From Steromphala cineraria (taxonomy: Eukaryota > Mollusca > Gastropoda > Trochida > Trochidae): a stretch of DNA of 64,000 nt. The stretch lies in the NCBI GenBank assembly GCA_916613615.1, contig OU744723.1, positions 30,758,171 to 30,822,170 on the forward strand. Reading direction: 5' to 3'. Below, piece by piece: positions 12,009-22,857 of this stretch. Every line of letters starts with the position of its first letter. The first letter of the stretch is position 1. The notes under the pieces are model-generated. The model did no database searches. It was given only the letters and a program-made list of their open reading frames with translations, and had not been told where the DNA came from. A program made the translations under genes and the position numbers.

Positions 12009-13372
12009 GTAAAGTTATGCTGTCCATCATATTGGAATATATGAAGATATCCATATTCTTTTTCTGTTATGATCGAGTTAATATTAATGAACAAATTCAT
12101 ATTGTCCGAGGATTCCGCGTGCCGATGTGTTCATCATTGTGTGAAAGTGAACTTTGATTCCTAAATTCATTTAAGTACGCATCTTGTTTTGCATTTGGAA
12201 TTATTTAGACAATCACTAAATACACTTGACAACGTTACATACGAAACATGGGTTCTAACCTGTGACCAGTTGGATTCAGGCCCAGTAAGCTAACCCGTTG
12301 ACCACGGAGGTCAATTGCAGACAATGGATTTCATACTGTCTTCATATATTGATAATTCTTAAATAAATATCATTGGCACCGAGTGTACATCAACCGTTAG
12401 TTAATGCTTTTGTACTTGTTTGCTGTTGTTTTTTCAAATGTTTTCAAAATTTTGCATTGACTATTTGTATGTACAGACCAATATATATCTATATTTGTAA
12501 TGTAACATAGCTATACCTTGTCAATGCGATAAATTCTCCATCATTACCACTTTATGCCTGATTCCCAGATACAAATGTCAATATAGAAGCAGATAACACG
12601 ACATGGTCAACAAGCGGGTAGCGTATTGTCGCGACAGTACTCAACACTCAGACAGACAGTCCACTCCCCCCCCCCCCCACCCCAACCCAACCCCCATTTT
12701 CAGCGAATATCTTGCAGTCACGGTTTAGGATTCGTAGCAATTCGTTAGTTAGCAATCTCCTAGTGTAACATTGCGTCATGGAGACATGGGAAAGTGTGCA
12801 GGTGTAAAAACATGCTCTAGTTGCAGCGGGTTTCATTTTATCTGATCTTAATGTAAATTTAAATTTCTCTCAAAATGATTTGCTTTAGGTTCATTTCTAT
12901 AAGATAAACTTTAATATATTTGTAAAGTATATGTAAGAGAGCACTAAATACATTGTGTCTATGTGGATATAATACCCATGTTTCGAAATCGTAGTGGGTA
13001 CTTCTAAACTCAAGGGCATATTTCATAGTGCTTACCACGACTGATCTTTACCTGTACGCTTTGTTTAAGCTTTTAGAACTCCAAATTTGCAGTGATTGTA
13101 TGATTGGTTTGGGTAAACTCGTTACAAGTCAAAAACGAAAACGAACTACCCAAGGCATACAGTCAGCAAGTAAGAAAATACAAGTTCTGAATAAATTGCT
13201 CAGAGTAGACCAATTCCTCACTTTAACCGATAACACGAATTAATTATAAGATTATAATTATGATGTTGAGGTTTTTAAAATAAAGAAAGTGCTGAAATTA
13301 TGTCAGTATGTCAAACTTTTAATGTTTCTATTTGACTGAATACATATGAAATGATGCGCGTCATGATTTTGA
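12009..13372. other. No supported gene
   Basis: Contains a poly-C tract and one open frame of 71 codons (13,028-13,243, plus strand) whose product has a basic patch KRKRT but no recognisable domain. I do not call it a gene. Confidence 0.4.
12666..12679. repeat. Poly-C homopolymer
   Basis: About 14 consecutive C followed by further C-rich runs (ACCCCAACCCAACCCCC). Such tracts are length-unstable and could form four-stranded structures. Confidence 0.9.
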
Positions 13373-13374
13373 TG

Positions 13375-13548
13375 ATGATGCAGAGGAATATATGGATGAC
13401 AACTTCTTTGTTCATGGTATGCAACAATTCGACACAGATTCTTGTTGTGTACTTCTCAAGCAGTCGCATACGATGAAGTTGTTATCCATATAATCCCTCT
13501 GCATTATTGTTTTTCCAATTTCTAAAATACCTCTCAAAGAAGTTATGA
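13375..13548. repeat. MITE-like inverted repeat, copy 1
   Basis: An arm at 13,379-13,422 (TGCAGAGGAATATATGGATG onward) is inverted at 13,467-13,504. Both its start and its end (CTTCTAAAATACCTCTCAAAGAAGTTAT type) recur at 15,005-15,310. This copy is shorter, as if internally deleted with one arm copied. Confidence 0.65.
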
Positions 13549-14546
13549 TTTTGATGCATTAAGAAAATGCGCATTGTTATTATGCTGTAGGATAAATTCA
13601 ATTCAATTCAATAAAATAACATAAATTTGTTGCAACATATCTAATACATGTACGTGCATGTCATTTATCAGTTGTAACTTGTAATTGAGATCAATTTCAT
13701 ATCGTTCATATCATTTTGATACCGTCGATCCCTTAAAAATACCCCTAAACATACGAATTGGCATGATATGGCAATAGTGTAGTATCATGAATAAATATAT
13801 GAACATTCTAATTGAACTGAAAACATTATTTTCATGAAAATCTCGTTGCATGCTGTACGGATGTGTCATATATCACATTGGACGGTATGATATCTGTACT
13901 AGGTGTGGAATTTCTGTTGTTGCACAAATACATACACGGTTGTCTGATTTTACATTTGTATGGCTTGTCGTTTTGAACATACGGTGAATTGGGTTCGAAC
14001 TTATGACGTACTTGGCTGTTAAACTTTATACAGCCACTTCATGTTCTAATATTTTAACAGATCGCAATAATGATGACACAATTATAGCAGTCTAATATCG
14101 CGTTCAGTCTGAAATAACAAAATGGGTTTCCTTGAATTAACAGGATGATTGTGTAACATATAACAAAGAAAGCAGATGTTGATCCAATATGCAAATAACT
14201 CAGTCAACCGTATCTCCCAAACACGCTAGTGGTCGCTGCACTGTAAAAGGCTTTGAGTATGTCGGAATGCAAACCAATCAGCTCAATTAGTTGTTAAGTG
14301 AGAATACACATTCGGATTCTCGCGAGAAAGGAAGACTGGAAATGCTATGTTATGTAATAGAGCTAATGACAGTGGGGTATGTTTATTACAGACCGTTACA
14401 GACCGTTTATTGCTGCGCTTTGATAACGAATGGAATGCAATTCTATAAATGAATGAATATATTAAGTCTAAAATATAGACATTGAAATTAAACGGTCTAT
14501 AAATCTATGAAAAGTTAAATAACATAAAATGAAGACGAACTTTTGG

Positions 14547-14680
14547 TTTAAACATATTTTATTCACTGAACGTGGCGGGATTGGCAAACAAGCACATCAG
14601 CGCTTATGTTAATGCCGCTCCCTACAAATAATGACAAAATAAGATGCATGACGTTCACAAGCAAAAATACATGTCGTGCA
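14547..14680 (-). mobile_element. LINE 3' end fragment
   Basis: The minus-strand 3' end TTTAAACATATTTTATTCA (plus orientation) and the following GGATTGGC...AAGC...GCTTAT...TGCCGCTCC string match the 3' UTR of the split LINE at 3519-3640. It is a second, very short truncated copy of the same family and fixes the 3' end of that family. Confidence 0.7.
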
Positions 14681-15004
14681 AGCATTTCTAGAAAGAGCAA
14701 ATAATATGGCAGATATTAATGAAAGGAAAGACGAACTTTTCTTCCCTTTCATTGAGTATTTGAGTCTCCTTGTTTAGGTTTTTATCTTATTTTAGGCCCT
14801 GGCTGGCAGACTAGAATATATTATTTGTCTTACATATTGGTAATTGATAATCATTACTTAATCGAGAAAAACTACATTTCATTGTGATCTGATATTCTCA
14901 CGATCATTGTAGGTTTTTATTTATCTTAACTTTTGTCTTCAATATCATAAATGGTTAATATCAAAAATATCTAATACGGTTTATATAAAAACATCTAAAT
15001 ATCT

Positions 15005-15312
15005 ATAATGCTGAGGAATATATGGATGACAACTTCTTTGTTCATTGTATGCGACGTTTCGACACAGATTCTTGTGTCGTTCTCAAGCAGAGGAAGAGTA
15101 ATGAGCTAGGGGCATATATATAAGTAAATAATACAATGCACAGTGACAACAACTTAATGAAGAGATTAAATGTAATTAAACAGGGATGAGTGGTAGGAAA
15201 CCAGTAATGTACAATATCACTGGCCTCTATCAATTAAATGTAACGCACTGCATTGTATATTACTGGTATTTTCATCCCAACTTCTAAAATGCCTCTCAAA
15301 GAAGTTATCTAA
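15005..15312. repeat. MITE-like repeat, copy 2
   Basis: Shares its first 80 bases (GAGGAATATATGGATGACAA onward, including a CGACAC...GTGTCG hairpin) and its end (TGCCTCTCAAAGAAGTTAT) with copy 1. It retains about 150 bases of internal sequence that copy 1 lacks. No protein is encoded. Confidence 0.65.
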
Positions 15313-17296
15313 ATATCTGCAATAAATAACATTGGGGAATCTCGGTTATATCTCGTGTATCTGTACTAAGTGCATATGGTCGTATCTTCTACGAGAGCGT
15401 CTCAAAAGAATGGAAAATTAAATTGGTGAATCAAAATGGAAAGATAGGAAGACAAATACTAGTAAACCAACATGCAATACATAAAAACGGCTTAAAGTAT
15501 TCACTGGGATTACAGATGTAAATCTTAATCCAACCGTTTGGCCTAAATGACAGTAAAAGGTATTGAAGATATGCATATACAAATGAAATTATGCAACCCA
15601 CCGGGAACAAATATCATTTCAGCTTACCCAAGTGTTTTAAAAGCAGTTCCAGAAGCTGAAAATCCATGTTATAGTAATGAAAGGGTATTTTTATTAATCA
15701 CTGATCGTTCCGTTCCGTATTAGTTTAACTCACTATAAGATATTCGTTGAATGTATATTTCTTAAAAGTATTTGATATTCCATACGAACATTTATCCTTA
15801 AACAACATTATTTTATTTATTGCATAACTCATAATTTTAAACATGCTTTGTTGGAGTGTATATGTTTAGATATGAGACGAGAATGAATATATTTTAATTC
15901 TGTCTTTCTGTGGGTTTGTTTGTCTATGCACTCAAAGCCTTTTGATCCATGGGTCAATAAATGCAGAATAATCTTGAAGGTTCTTTATATTCTATTATGA
16001 TTCGTATACGTCTGAGATCTTTCTTGTGTTTGTCACATTATTTGTATTCACGTGAGCCAAACATTATCAATGGTGTTTTGATCGCGGACTATCGACTGTT
16101 GGTAAAAAGAATCATCTTGAAGTAAATCGGTTTTGCACGGTGATGAAGGTTGAAGGAATAAAGTAGCGATAATGATCGAAAACCGGACAATCACTGTGAA
16201 ATAAACTTAGATTTATGCGTACATGTGAAACAGAAGATGTATGATTACATGAAACAACAGATTTTTATAAATGTTCGTAATCGACGGTCAGTAAACCACA
16301 ATTAGAATTATAATGGTCATCAAATTATGCTTTTGATATGTGACGTTTGTTTAAAGAAATATTGGAAGATCGTGGCCAACATTCTACTGATTTAGGTTCT
16401 TTAGTGGTTGGATTGAGTTATACATGTACATATTTCTTTTTATAGTCTTAAGCCTCTGCAGAGGTGAAGATCTCCCGAATAACACCTTGAAATAGAGTTT
16501 CAGCGTGCTTCATAAATGGCTTAGGATTCTGTGAGACAATTGCTTTGTTGAATGTTACAATGACTGCCAAATAAACAAATGGTATACATGCACTACCACG
16601 ATATTTTCGAAAAGGAATTACGCTTTGTCATAAGTCACTCACATTAATTTGTTTGTAATATACACATGTTATTATTATGTTACATATATTAATTATATTG
16701 GAGCGGTCTTTAAATAAACTCTTTTGAGCTTGTTGGTCAATCCCTTTATGTACTATTTCACGAATAAATATGTTAAAAACATGACGCATCGTCTTTAAAT
16801 TTACTTAGTACAACTACTTTTAGTTTACCTGACAGTCATTTTATGAGATTTGTTTGTCACTTGCCCGCTGCTAAAGGATCCATGCTTTTGATTTTCAGAC
16901 AATCTTAATCTTAATCAATATCAATATATTGTTAACATAACATAACATCTTCAGGCTACCGAGGTCTACAATCAAACATCCTCTAGACTTAAGGCTTGAA
17001 AACCAAGATACTGAATTTGATGAAGGTACTTATTATTATTAAAAGTTGCTTACAGTAAACATTTAACAAGATGTCTTAACGAGAATGATTGAAGAAAGCC
17101 ACTTTTGACAAATCGTCGTTCACTTGTTACCATTTTTATTATTCTTATCAGGGAAACAAGATGCTTCATTCAACAATGAACGAATCTTAACAAGTATAGG
17201 TAAATAGAAGCAATACCTCTTCAAATAATTTAGGTAAAAGTAAAGGGACATAAACATAAAATCAATGGCTGTTATGAATGCTTAGCTAGTTTGAGT
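15313..17296. other. No supported gene
   Basis: AT-rich interior of the 12.6-kb element. A short (AACAT)n tract at about 16,934-16,947 may be the tail of another LINE. Nothing else is recognised. Confidence 0.45.
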
Positions 17297-17560
17297 AACA
17301 TAACATAACAGTCCATTTATGAAGCGCTAATTCCATGCTCAATGCATGCCCTGAGCGCACAAATTAGAGAAGATAAGCTTCTCTGAAGAGAAAAGTTTTA
17401 AGGCTTCGTTTGAAGGTTGGAAGATTGTCCGAAAGTCGGATCATATGAGGAAGAGAGTTCCAGCTTGAAGCAGCATTATTCATCACGGTTATATTACTTA
17501 CTTTCTTAATGTTCATTATTTACAAAATGCTACAACGAAAAGAAACAGCATGGCTCGAAG
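17297..17560 (-). mobile_element. CR1/L2-like LINE 3' fragment
   Basis: On the minus strand, codons from 17,486 to the stop at 17,364 read SSWNSLPHMIRLSDNLPTFK and then SLKTFLFREAYL, the C-terminal signature of CR1/L2-type LINE ORF2 (W-N-S-L-P, S-F-K, L-K-T-x-L-F). It is followed by AGCGCTTCATAAATG and a (TTATG)n tail, a typical 3' end of that group. Its tail differs from the zinc-knuckle LINEs elsewhere in the window. Confidence 0.75.
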
Positions 17561-17784
17561 CATCATGCTGACATCTAATTAGCGCCGATCAGTGAGGGGC
17601 CATAAAGCAGTGTGTGCTATATTAAGATAGCCCTGTACAGTGAGGAGAGGCGCGTTAAAACGAGGAAGATCTATTATTAAATATCATCTATCTCCCTTTC
17701 TATTAATTGTATCATGTTGAAAATTTCACAGTAGGGAAAGTAAAGACAGGGATTTCAAAAAAAGTAAAAATATTTGATTATTAA

Positions 17785-17941
17785 AAAAAATGTAAAAACT
17801 CGAAATTTCTAGAAATTTCTAGAAACGCACTAGAAAGTTTCTAGATACGTTCTAGAAAATTTCTAGTGCGTATCTAGAAAGTTTCTAGAAACGCACTAGA
17901 AAGTTTCTAGATACGGGGGATGTTTATTCATTGCTTAACTG
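17785..17941. repeat. Right terminal inverted repeat with TCTAGAA array
   Basis: Read inward from 17,941 it gives the CAGTT terminus, a CCCCC block, and units such as TATCTAGAAACTTTCTAGTGCG, then TTTCTAGAAATTTCTAGAAA and CGAGTTTTTACATTTTTT. The order and motifs mirror the left end. The individual units differ by point changes. Confidence 0.85.
17802..17824. promoter_or_regulatory. Perfect heat-shock-element array (five pentamers)
   Basis: GAA-at-TTC-ta-GAA-at-TTC-ta-GAA without gaps, the mirror of the site at 5521-5548, at the inner edge of the right terminal repeat. Additional GAAnnTTC-like pairs follow in the outer units. Confidence 0.55.
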
Positions 17942-17943
17942 TA

Positions 17944-19623
17944 GTGAGTGCAACAGGTCTATAATTTTGACATTCATTTACACTGCCCTTCTTGTGCAAA
18001 GGAAAAACTGAAGCTTCCTTCCAAATGGAAGGAAATTTACATTCACACAATGATTTGTTAAATAAATGTGTAAGAGGAATGGATAGCGGTTCTGCGGTAA
18101 GTTTGATGAATTCATTACTTAGTTTATCAGGGCCACTTGCTTTATTTACATCAACTGACAAAAGAATATCTCTAACTTCAGTTAACTTTTGTTAAGACAA
18201 AGTGACATAATGAATTATCATTTCTACCAACAACAGGCGGTAGCTGTTTGTCTGGAGAATCAATTTTAGCTTGGTCAATAAAGTAATCATTAAGTATGTT
18301 TGCTTTTTCGTTAGCGTCTTTATAAATAATATCATTGTGATGAAGAGGAGGAAAGTTTTCTTTAGAATTTTTGCTCTTTTTTAGAAAATTGTTAATCAAC
18401 TTCCACCACATTTTAGAATTTTTATTATTGTTTAGTTTATCATCAAGTTTAGAGTAATACACAGATTTAGCTTTTCGTTCTGCTGAAATAACTTTATTTC
18501 TAAGTTTTCTGAATTTAACCCAATCGTTTTCCTGATTTCTCCGTTTTGCTATTTTATGCTGTCTGTTTCTTTGTCTAATCAGTCTTCGAGTCAAATTATT
18601 CATCCATGGTGAGTCATTGGATCTAATGGTTACCATCTTGTTAGGAATAAAGGTATCACACAAATGAAAAACTTTGTTCATTATTGTTTCAGTTGCAATA
18701 TTAATATCATTTGAAAGATCCTTTGACCAATCAGTATTTTTGAAACTTAAATTCAGCCCGTCCATGTCAGCTAAGTCGTAGTAATATATTTTTCTTTCAG
18801 AACAATTTTGGATGGGTATGACATCACGAATAGTGACAAAAACGGGAGAGTGGTCACTTCAAACAGGATCAAGTACACCTGAGTTCAATAAAGAATCAGA
18901 GTTAGATACAAAAATTAAGTCAATCAGTGTACGTGACGTTTGCGTAATCCTAGTTGGTTCTGTGATAATCGGTTTCATATCAAAGACATATTCAATATTT
19001 TTTACTTTCTCGTTAACCTTATTTAATATATCAATATTAAAATCACCGACAACAATAGTGTCTATATTAAGGTCGATAGCGTTTCCAATTGATTGACAAA
19101 CTAGATCCCAATATGCTTCACTTTTGTCTGATCTATAAAAAGTACCTAACAAAAGTTTTTTACTTTTCAATTTTATCTCAATCCACAAAGCCTCAAGATT
19201 GGGGTGACTTAAGTGATCCAAACATGTCGCATAGAAATGTTTCTTTACATAGACTGCTACTCCACCACCCCTAGTTGCCCGATCTTTTCTAAATGGTAAT
19301 TGAAACCCGGAGATTTCTAAGTCAGTTTGAATTACAGAGTCATTCAACCAACTTTCTGAAATACAAATAACATCATAATCGCTAAGTTCACTTTCAACAG
19401 GATCAATCTTTTCTCTTAAACTACACACATTCATATGAACAATTTTCAAATCTCTATAGATTGGTCCAGGATTTTGATGAATATCGCCGCAGTACAAAAG
19501 AAAAAGAAAGATAAAAAATGTATAAGAGGAACTGTACAAACAAAAAGACATAATTTTGCGACGTAATGTAGTTTTATCAAAGCGTTTGCCTGTAATTTCG
19601 AATAGAAAACTCCAACTGCCCAT
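17944..19623 (-). pseudogene. LINE endonuclease, linker and RT N-terminus
   Basis: From 19,623 the product has a hydrophobic run (about residues 35-44), GDIHQNPGP at 46-54, then an APE endonuclease: KIVHMNVCSLR, the catalytic glutamate in VICISESWLND, GTFYRSD, and VVGDFNIDIL. A TGA at 18,859 interrupts just before SDHSPV, which follows in frame. The basic linker (RRLIRQRNRQHKIAKRR) runs to a frameshift near 18,190. The RT then begins with VNKASGPDKLSNEFIK and NYRPVALT, where the 12.6-kb insertion splits it. The remaining RT is at 3762-5365. All catalytic endonuclease motifs are present, so decay is by a few point lesions. Confidence 0.88.
19462..19488 (-). other. 2A-like ribosome-skipping motif in LINE N-terminus
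   Basis: Encodes G-D-I-H-Q-N-P-G-P directly before the endonuclease and after a hydrophobic stretch. The canonical 2A core is D-V/I-E-x-N-P-G-P; here H replaces E. 2A-like motifs at this position are known in APE-type LINEs of invertebrates. Activity of this variant is not established from sequence. Confidence 0.6.
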
Positions 19624-19639
19624 CTGAAACTTACATGAT

Positions 19640-20464
19640 CAACTGGCATCGAACATTAACGGAGAAGAAAGAAATGTTATGCAGAGGGCAGTTAACTTGT
19701 AATTTGGTAATGTCAATAACTCTTGGCCATTTGTAGAAATTAAAGGGATCGTGCAGTGGCACGAGTGCAAACATCTTTTTATGATATGAATGAATACCAA
19801 AACAAAAAAGAAGAAGTAAAAAAGTCTGTCATTTGACATGGAAACAGAAACAACATACAGGTGGTTTGTGGTGACAAAGGTGATGTCAACTTGTATAGGA
19901 AATAACTTTCAGAATAACGTTCTTGAAAATAAACCCATTATAAGATACTAAGGGGGGGGGGGGGGGGGGAATAAAAAATAAATGGAAATAAAATATATAT
20001 CATGCAAGTTGCATTTTTGATTTAAGATGATATAAAAATAACTTTTGTCATAATCAATCCATTTCTTATGATTCGAACCAGTACCTGAACTAAAACACGC
20101 CGAACCTGACTATCTGAAATACACACCGCGTGCGCGTGCACGCGCAACATGCTTTATCGTAGACGAGCATACCACACTCCAGTGTACTGTGATATGTGAA
20201 GATCACAAAACATGAGTGATCGATTAAACTTATAGCATGTGCTAATATATACATATATAGGAGAACATTAAAGAGCAATATTTAAATGTAATTCATGTAA
20301 ATCCTTCCTTTTTTATATACGAATATAAGATTAAAATTTGACAAAACGTGTTTTAATACTTAAAAATACACTACAATCAAAGACTGAATGAAAGATCAAG
20401 AACATAATTGAGTGCCAAATAATTCAACAACAAATTTACTTAAAACGTTAAGGCCATATTGCTA
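19640..20464. other. LINE leader and unassigned sequence
   Basis: The first 200 bases are probably LINE 5' untranslated leader. The rest has no recognised feature except an 18-base poly-G run at 19,952-19,969 and an alternating purine-pyrimidine tract at 20,125-20,146 (GCGTGCGCGTGCACGCGC). This stretch should contain the 5' boundary of the LINE, which I could not place. Confidence 0.45.
19952..19969. repeat. Poly-G homopolymer
   Basis: Eighteen consecutive G, followed by AATAAAAAATAAATGG. Length is likely to vary between individuals and between sequencing reads. Confidence 0.9.
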
Positions 20465-20850
20465 CTGATTTTTCAAGGGATCCCTTCATGACATTCAGTT
20501 AGGCGGAATAAAGCACCGCAAAAATCACACCCAAAGTTGTGGACCACTGCGCCAGTAGCAACAAGGAGGGATGCAATGTTGCCATTTTCAGGAAGTATCT
20601 GTCTGTCTGTCTTCACGAGTACAGAGATGACGCCCTCTACCTGACCCCGCTGCAGAACTACCATGATAAGTTAGGGTACAGTAAACAGGCTATGTGGCAC
20701 AACAGCTGACAGAAGGTTGATCCCGTCTTATGTAAGAAAGGGAGCATCTCTGGCCACAAGACGAACCACTCTCTGCGTGTCACTGTCGCAACTACTCTGG
20801 AGAGGATTGGCCATCGACTTATTGAATGTGACCCTAATCATTCAAAGTTC
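20465..20850 (+). pseudogene. Crypton-like tyrosine recombinase (DUF3504), C-terminal half
   Basis: Plus-strand similarity begins LHDIQLGGIKHRK and, after a frameshift in an A run near 20,520, continues ITPKVVDHC, RKYLSV, DDALYLTPLQNY, CKKGSISGHKTNHSLRVT and ends ERIGHRLIE. These are successive blocks of DUF3504, including the catalytic HxxR (HSLR) and the GHR motif. The nucleophilic tyrosine block (FYKR in relatives) is not found. About 12 residues usual between the HSLR and GHR blocks are missing. It supplies the part absent from the pseudogene at 2496-3510 and in the same orientation, so both are probably one locus split by the LINE. A stop lies in frame near 20,708. Confidence 0.75.
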
Positions 20851-20957
20851 TTTAAATTAATTATACCAGGTTCAAAAACATGTATTAAATATATCAACTT
20901 TGAATATTGCCTTTAGACTTAGAGATACATTAAGGACAGTTCATTTGATATTCATAT

Positions 20958-21296
20958 TTGTCACCTGTTTCAAGGGGATCTGACTTTGGGGGAATGGAAC
21001 CACTTTACAACCGACGGTCCCGTACGAACAACAATTTGGAGGGGTGGCATTTTCGCCTCAGGAAGGTTGTTGGCAAGCAACACCCCAACATTTTTGAGTT
21101 GGCCAATGAACAGGACATCAATGAAGTAAAAATGTTACAGTACGCCGCCGGTCGAAGACTGCCACCAAAGAAGAAAAAGTACGTTGACCTTGAGAGACGG
21201 CTGGACACCTACAAACATGGACTAGCGAATGGCACTATGTCATTGATTGAATACCTCGACAGTGCTTCCTATTCCGTTAAATTATTCAGTTCCTAA
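20958..21296 (+). pseudogene. MULE-type transposase C-terminal fragment
   Basis: The frame reads SRTNNNLEGWHFRLRKVVGK, then QHPNIFELANEQ, and a basic stretch PPKKKKYVDLERRL, ending with LIEYLDSASYSV. The phrase R-T-N-N-x-x-E-G-W-H, followed by H-P-N-I/V-x-E-L, is characteristic of the C-terminal part of Mutator-like (MULE) transposases in animals. In the next frame EWNHFTTDGP precedes RTNN, matching the usual WN...RTNN spacing, so a 1-base frameshift lies at about 21,020. The catalytic domain upstream is absent; the sequence upstream belongs to DUF3504. Confidence 0.65.
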
Positions 21297-21299
21297 TTA

Positions 21300-22210
21300 C
21301 TTTGAAAAACCTGACTTTTTGTTACTTGTATATTTTGTATATTTGTTTCACGTGATGGACTCATATTGTACTATTGTACAAGTGCTATATCGCTTGAGTG
21401 CTATTTTGAATGTATGTATTTAATAATATGTCATGTACCTAATGAAAACATTGTGAAAACATTACCGGTCCTTTGTCAAGAACTATTCGACCATAACGAT
21501 GTACCCCTCGAGATCGACCTCCGTGTTGTTACACCCATCTTGGGGTCGATCTCGTGGACCCTGACCACCAGCACACTGGCCTTTTGCTTTTTCGAAACCA
21601 ATCTGTAACCATGGAGACGTAATTTATTGTTATGTTCACATATACTTAGAAAATCCTCTCCCTAATAATGACATTAAACATTCCAGTATCGACTCGTAGC
21701 ATAATCGCAACCGCATCCGGTTTTCAATCTGCATGCTTCTTACGCGTCGCACGAGCCGCACGGACTTATGTTAATTTCACTCCCTCTGAAATCGTCTTGT
21801 TTATATTGTAACATGTCACTTTTGGTTACTCAAACCCGCATTCTCCTAAATAACCCCGTTCCACTCAAAATACAAAACACAACAGAACACACATTGAGCT
21901 ATATTGGGACACGCAATGCCAGCACGGCCGGTTGTATTCAGACGGAAATCATCACATCACATCACATCACATTTCACAATAAAGAACATCAAGACACATC
22001 AATTGATAAATGTATAGATATACATTCACATGTGCTGAAGCCCGACACGTAAAACCAGAGATAAACTTATTTTAAGAAACTCTGGAACCGTGTTCCCTCA
22101 ACGAATGCATCAGCAACATAAACCGGAGGGTTTACAGTCAAAACCACACAATAGTGTCATTCAACATGCATGAGAAATACATGGATTTAACAAATTACGA
22201 TTTACTTACA
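21300..22210. other. No supported gene
   Basis: Contains a short (ATCAC)4 microsatellite at 21,951-21,970 and a small inverted repeat CGAGATCGACC/GGTCGATCTCG (21,509-21,519 and 21,544-21,554). No coding similarity. Confidence 0.5.
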
Positions 22211-22213
22211 TGT

Positions 22214-22605
22214 AGTATTATAACGGCTCTTCAGCTCTGAAGATTGATTGACATGACAATCAAATGTTATGAACAGTATAAAGCAAATGAGAGTTTCAGT
22301 ACATTCTACTGAACAGTATTATAAAGGCTCTTCAGCTCAAGTCACAGACAAAGACATTGTTTTGAAATGATATTATAAGGGCTTCACAGCACAACACAAA
22401 TGAATGATGCTGAACATAAGACTCTCCAGTCTTATAGCAACTGCCAATGTAAAAGTAGATGTACATCAAAAGGGATGAAATATTATAAAGGCTTTCCAGC
22501 CAATTATGTACAATAATTGTAAGTGTTAAAGTATTCTAAAGGCTCTTCAGCCTATTATGTACATTGCTTACTATGCAGAAGTATTATAACGGCTCTTCAG
22601 CCTCA
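22214..22605 (+). repeat. Minisatellite of about 51 bp with conserved stem-loop
   Basis: Six clear copies of TATTATAAAGGCTCTTCAGC start near 22,214, 22,316, 22,370, 22,480, 22,531 and 22,581. Spacings of 50-54 or about twice that imply a 51-bp period with two decayed units. The core GGCT-CTTC-AGCC can fold. The fourth copy has GGCT-TTCC-AGCC, changing the loop but keeping the stem, while sequence between cores varies freely. Confidence 0.75.
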
Positions 22606-22857
22606 TACTCCCATTTAGCAGTAAGGTACTGCCGTCAAAAATCTGGAACACAAAGTTTGAATTAATAAAATGATAAATGCATACATTTGTGAAAATCACA
22701 CACAAAAATATAAATGATTAAATGTAATCAATTTAAGATAAGTGACCGTAGCTGCGCATATAGCGAGAATGATAATTCAAATCGAGTCTCCCTTTATATA
22801 CCCTATCAACGCCACCTATCAAGGTAGATAACTCCTTGAGCTACACCCAGTAGGAGA

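Larger units (their letters stand above)
5368..17941. mobile_element. 12.6-kb TIR insertion with TA target duplication
   Basis: The termini are inverted: CAGTTGAACCAGAAAG at 5368 and, read from the right end, CAGTTAAGCAATGAAT. Both continue to a CCCCC block and then an array of TCTAGAA subrepeats. TA flanks both ends (5366-5367 and 17,942-17,943). Deleting the insert with one TA gives V-A-L-T-S-C-I-G-K across the junction of the interrupted LINE, exactly the RT sequence expected, so this was one insertion into a single target. A CAGTT terminus with TA duplication fits the Tc1/mariner/IS630 group (known families such as Tc1 and Sleeping Beauty begin CAGT), but 12.6 kb is far above the usual 1.3-2.5 kb and no transposase is recognisable. 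The interior holds LINE pieces in both orientations, so part of its length is later insertions. Confidence 0.8.
3519..19850 (-). mobile_element. APE-type non-LTR retrotransposon, split by a 12.6-kb insertion
   Basis: One minus-strand LINE whose 5' part is 17,944-19,640 or a little beyond and whose 3' part is 3519-5365. The order is endonuclease, linker, reverse transcriptase, C-terminal zinc-knuckle domain, then 3' UTR. Without the insertion it is about 3.7-4 kb. The 3' end at 3519 is placed by a second copy of the same 3' UTR end (TTTAAACATATTTTATTCA) at 14,547. The 5' boundary is uncertain: translation of the endonuclease reaches 19,623 and the untranslated leader may extend to about 19,850. 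It lies between the two halves of a DUF3504 pseudogene. It carries in-frame stops and frameshifts and is dead. Confidence 0.8.

Noticed and set aside
5368..17941. Assembly misjoin as the cause of the split LINE
   Set aside because: A misjoin would not create matching inverted termini, TA on both sides and an exact in-frame repair of the target. Long reads would still be the final test.
22214..22605. Histone mRNA 3' stem-loops, because of GGCTCTT...CAG
   Set aside because: The stem is 4 bp rather than 6, the consensus tail is absent, and the units form a minisatellite with no histone genes nearby.
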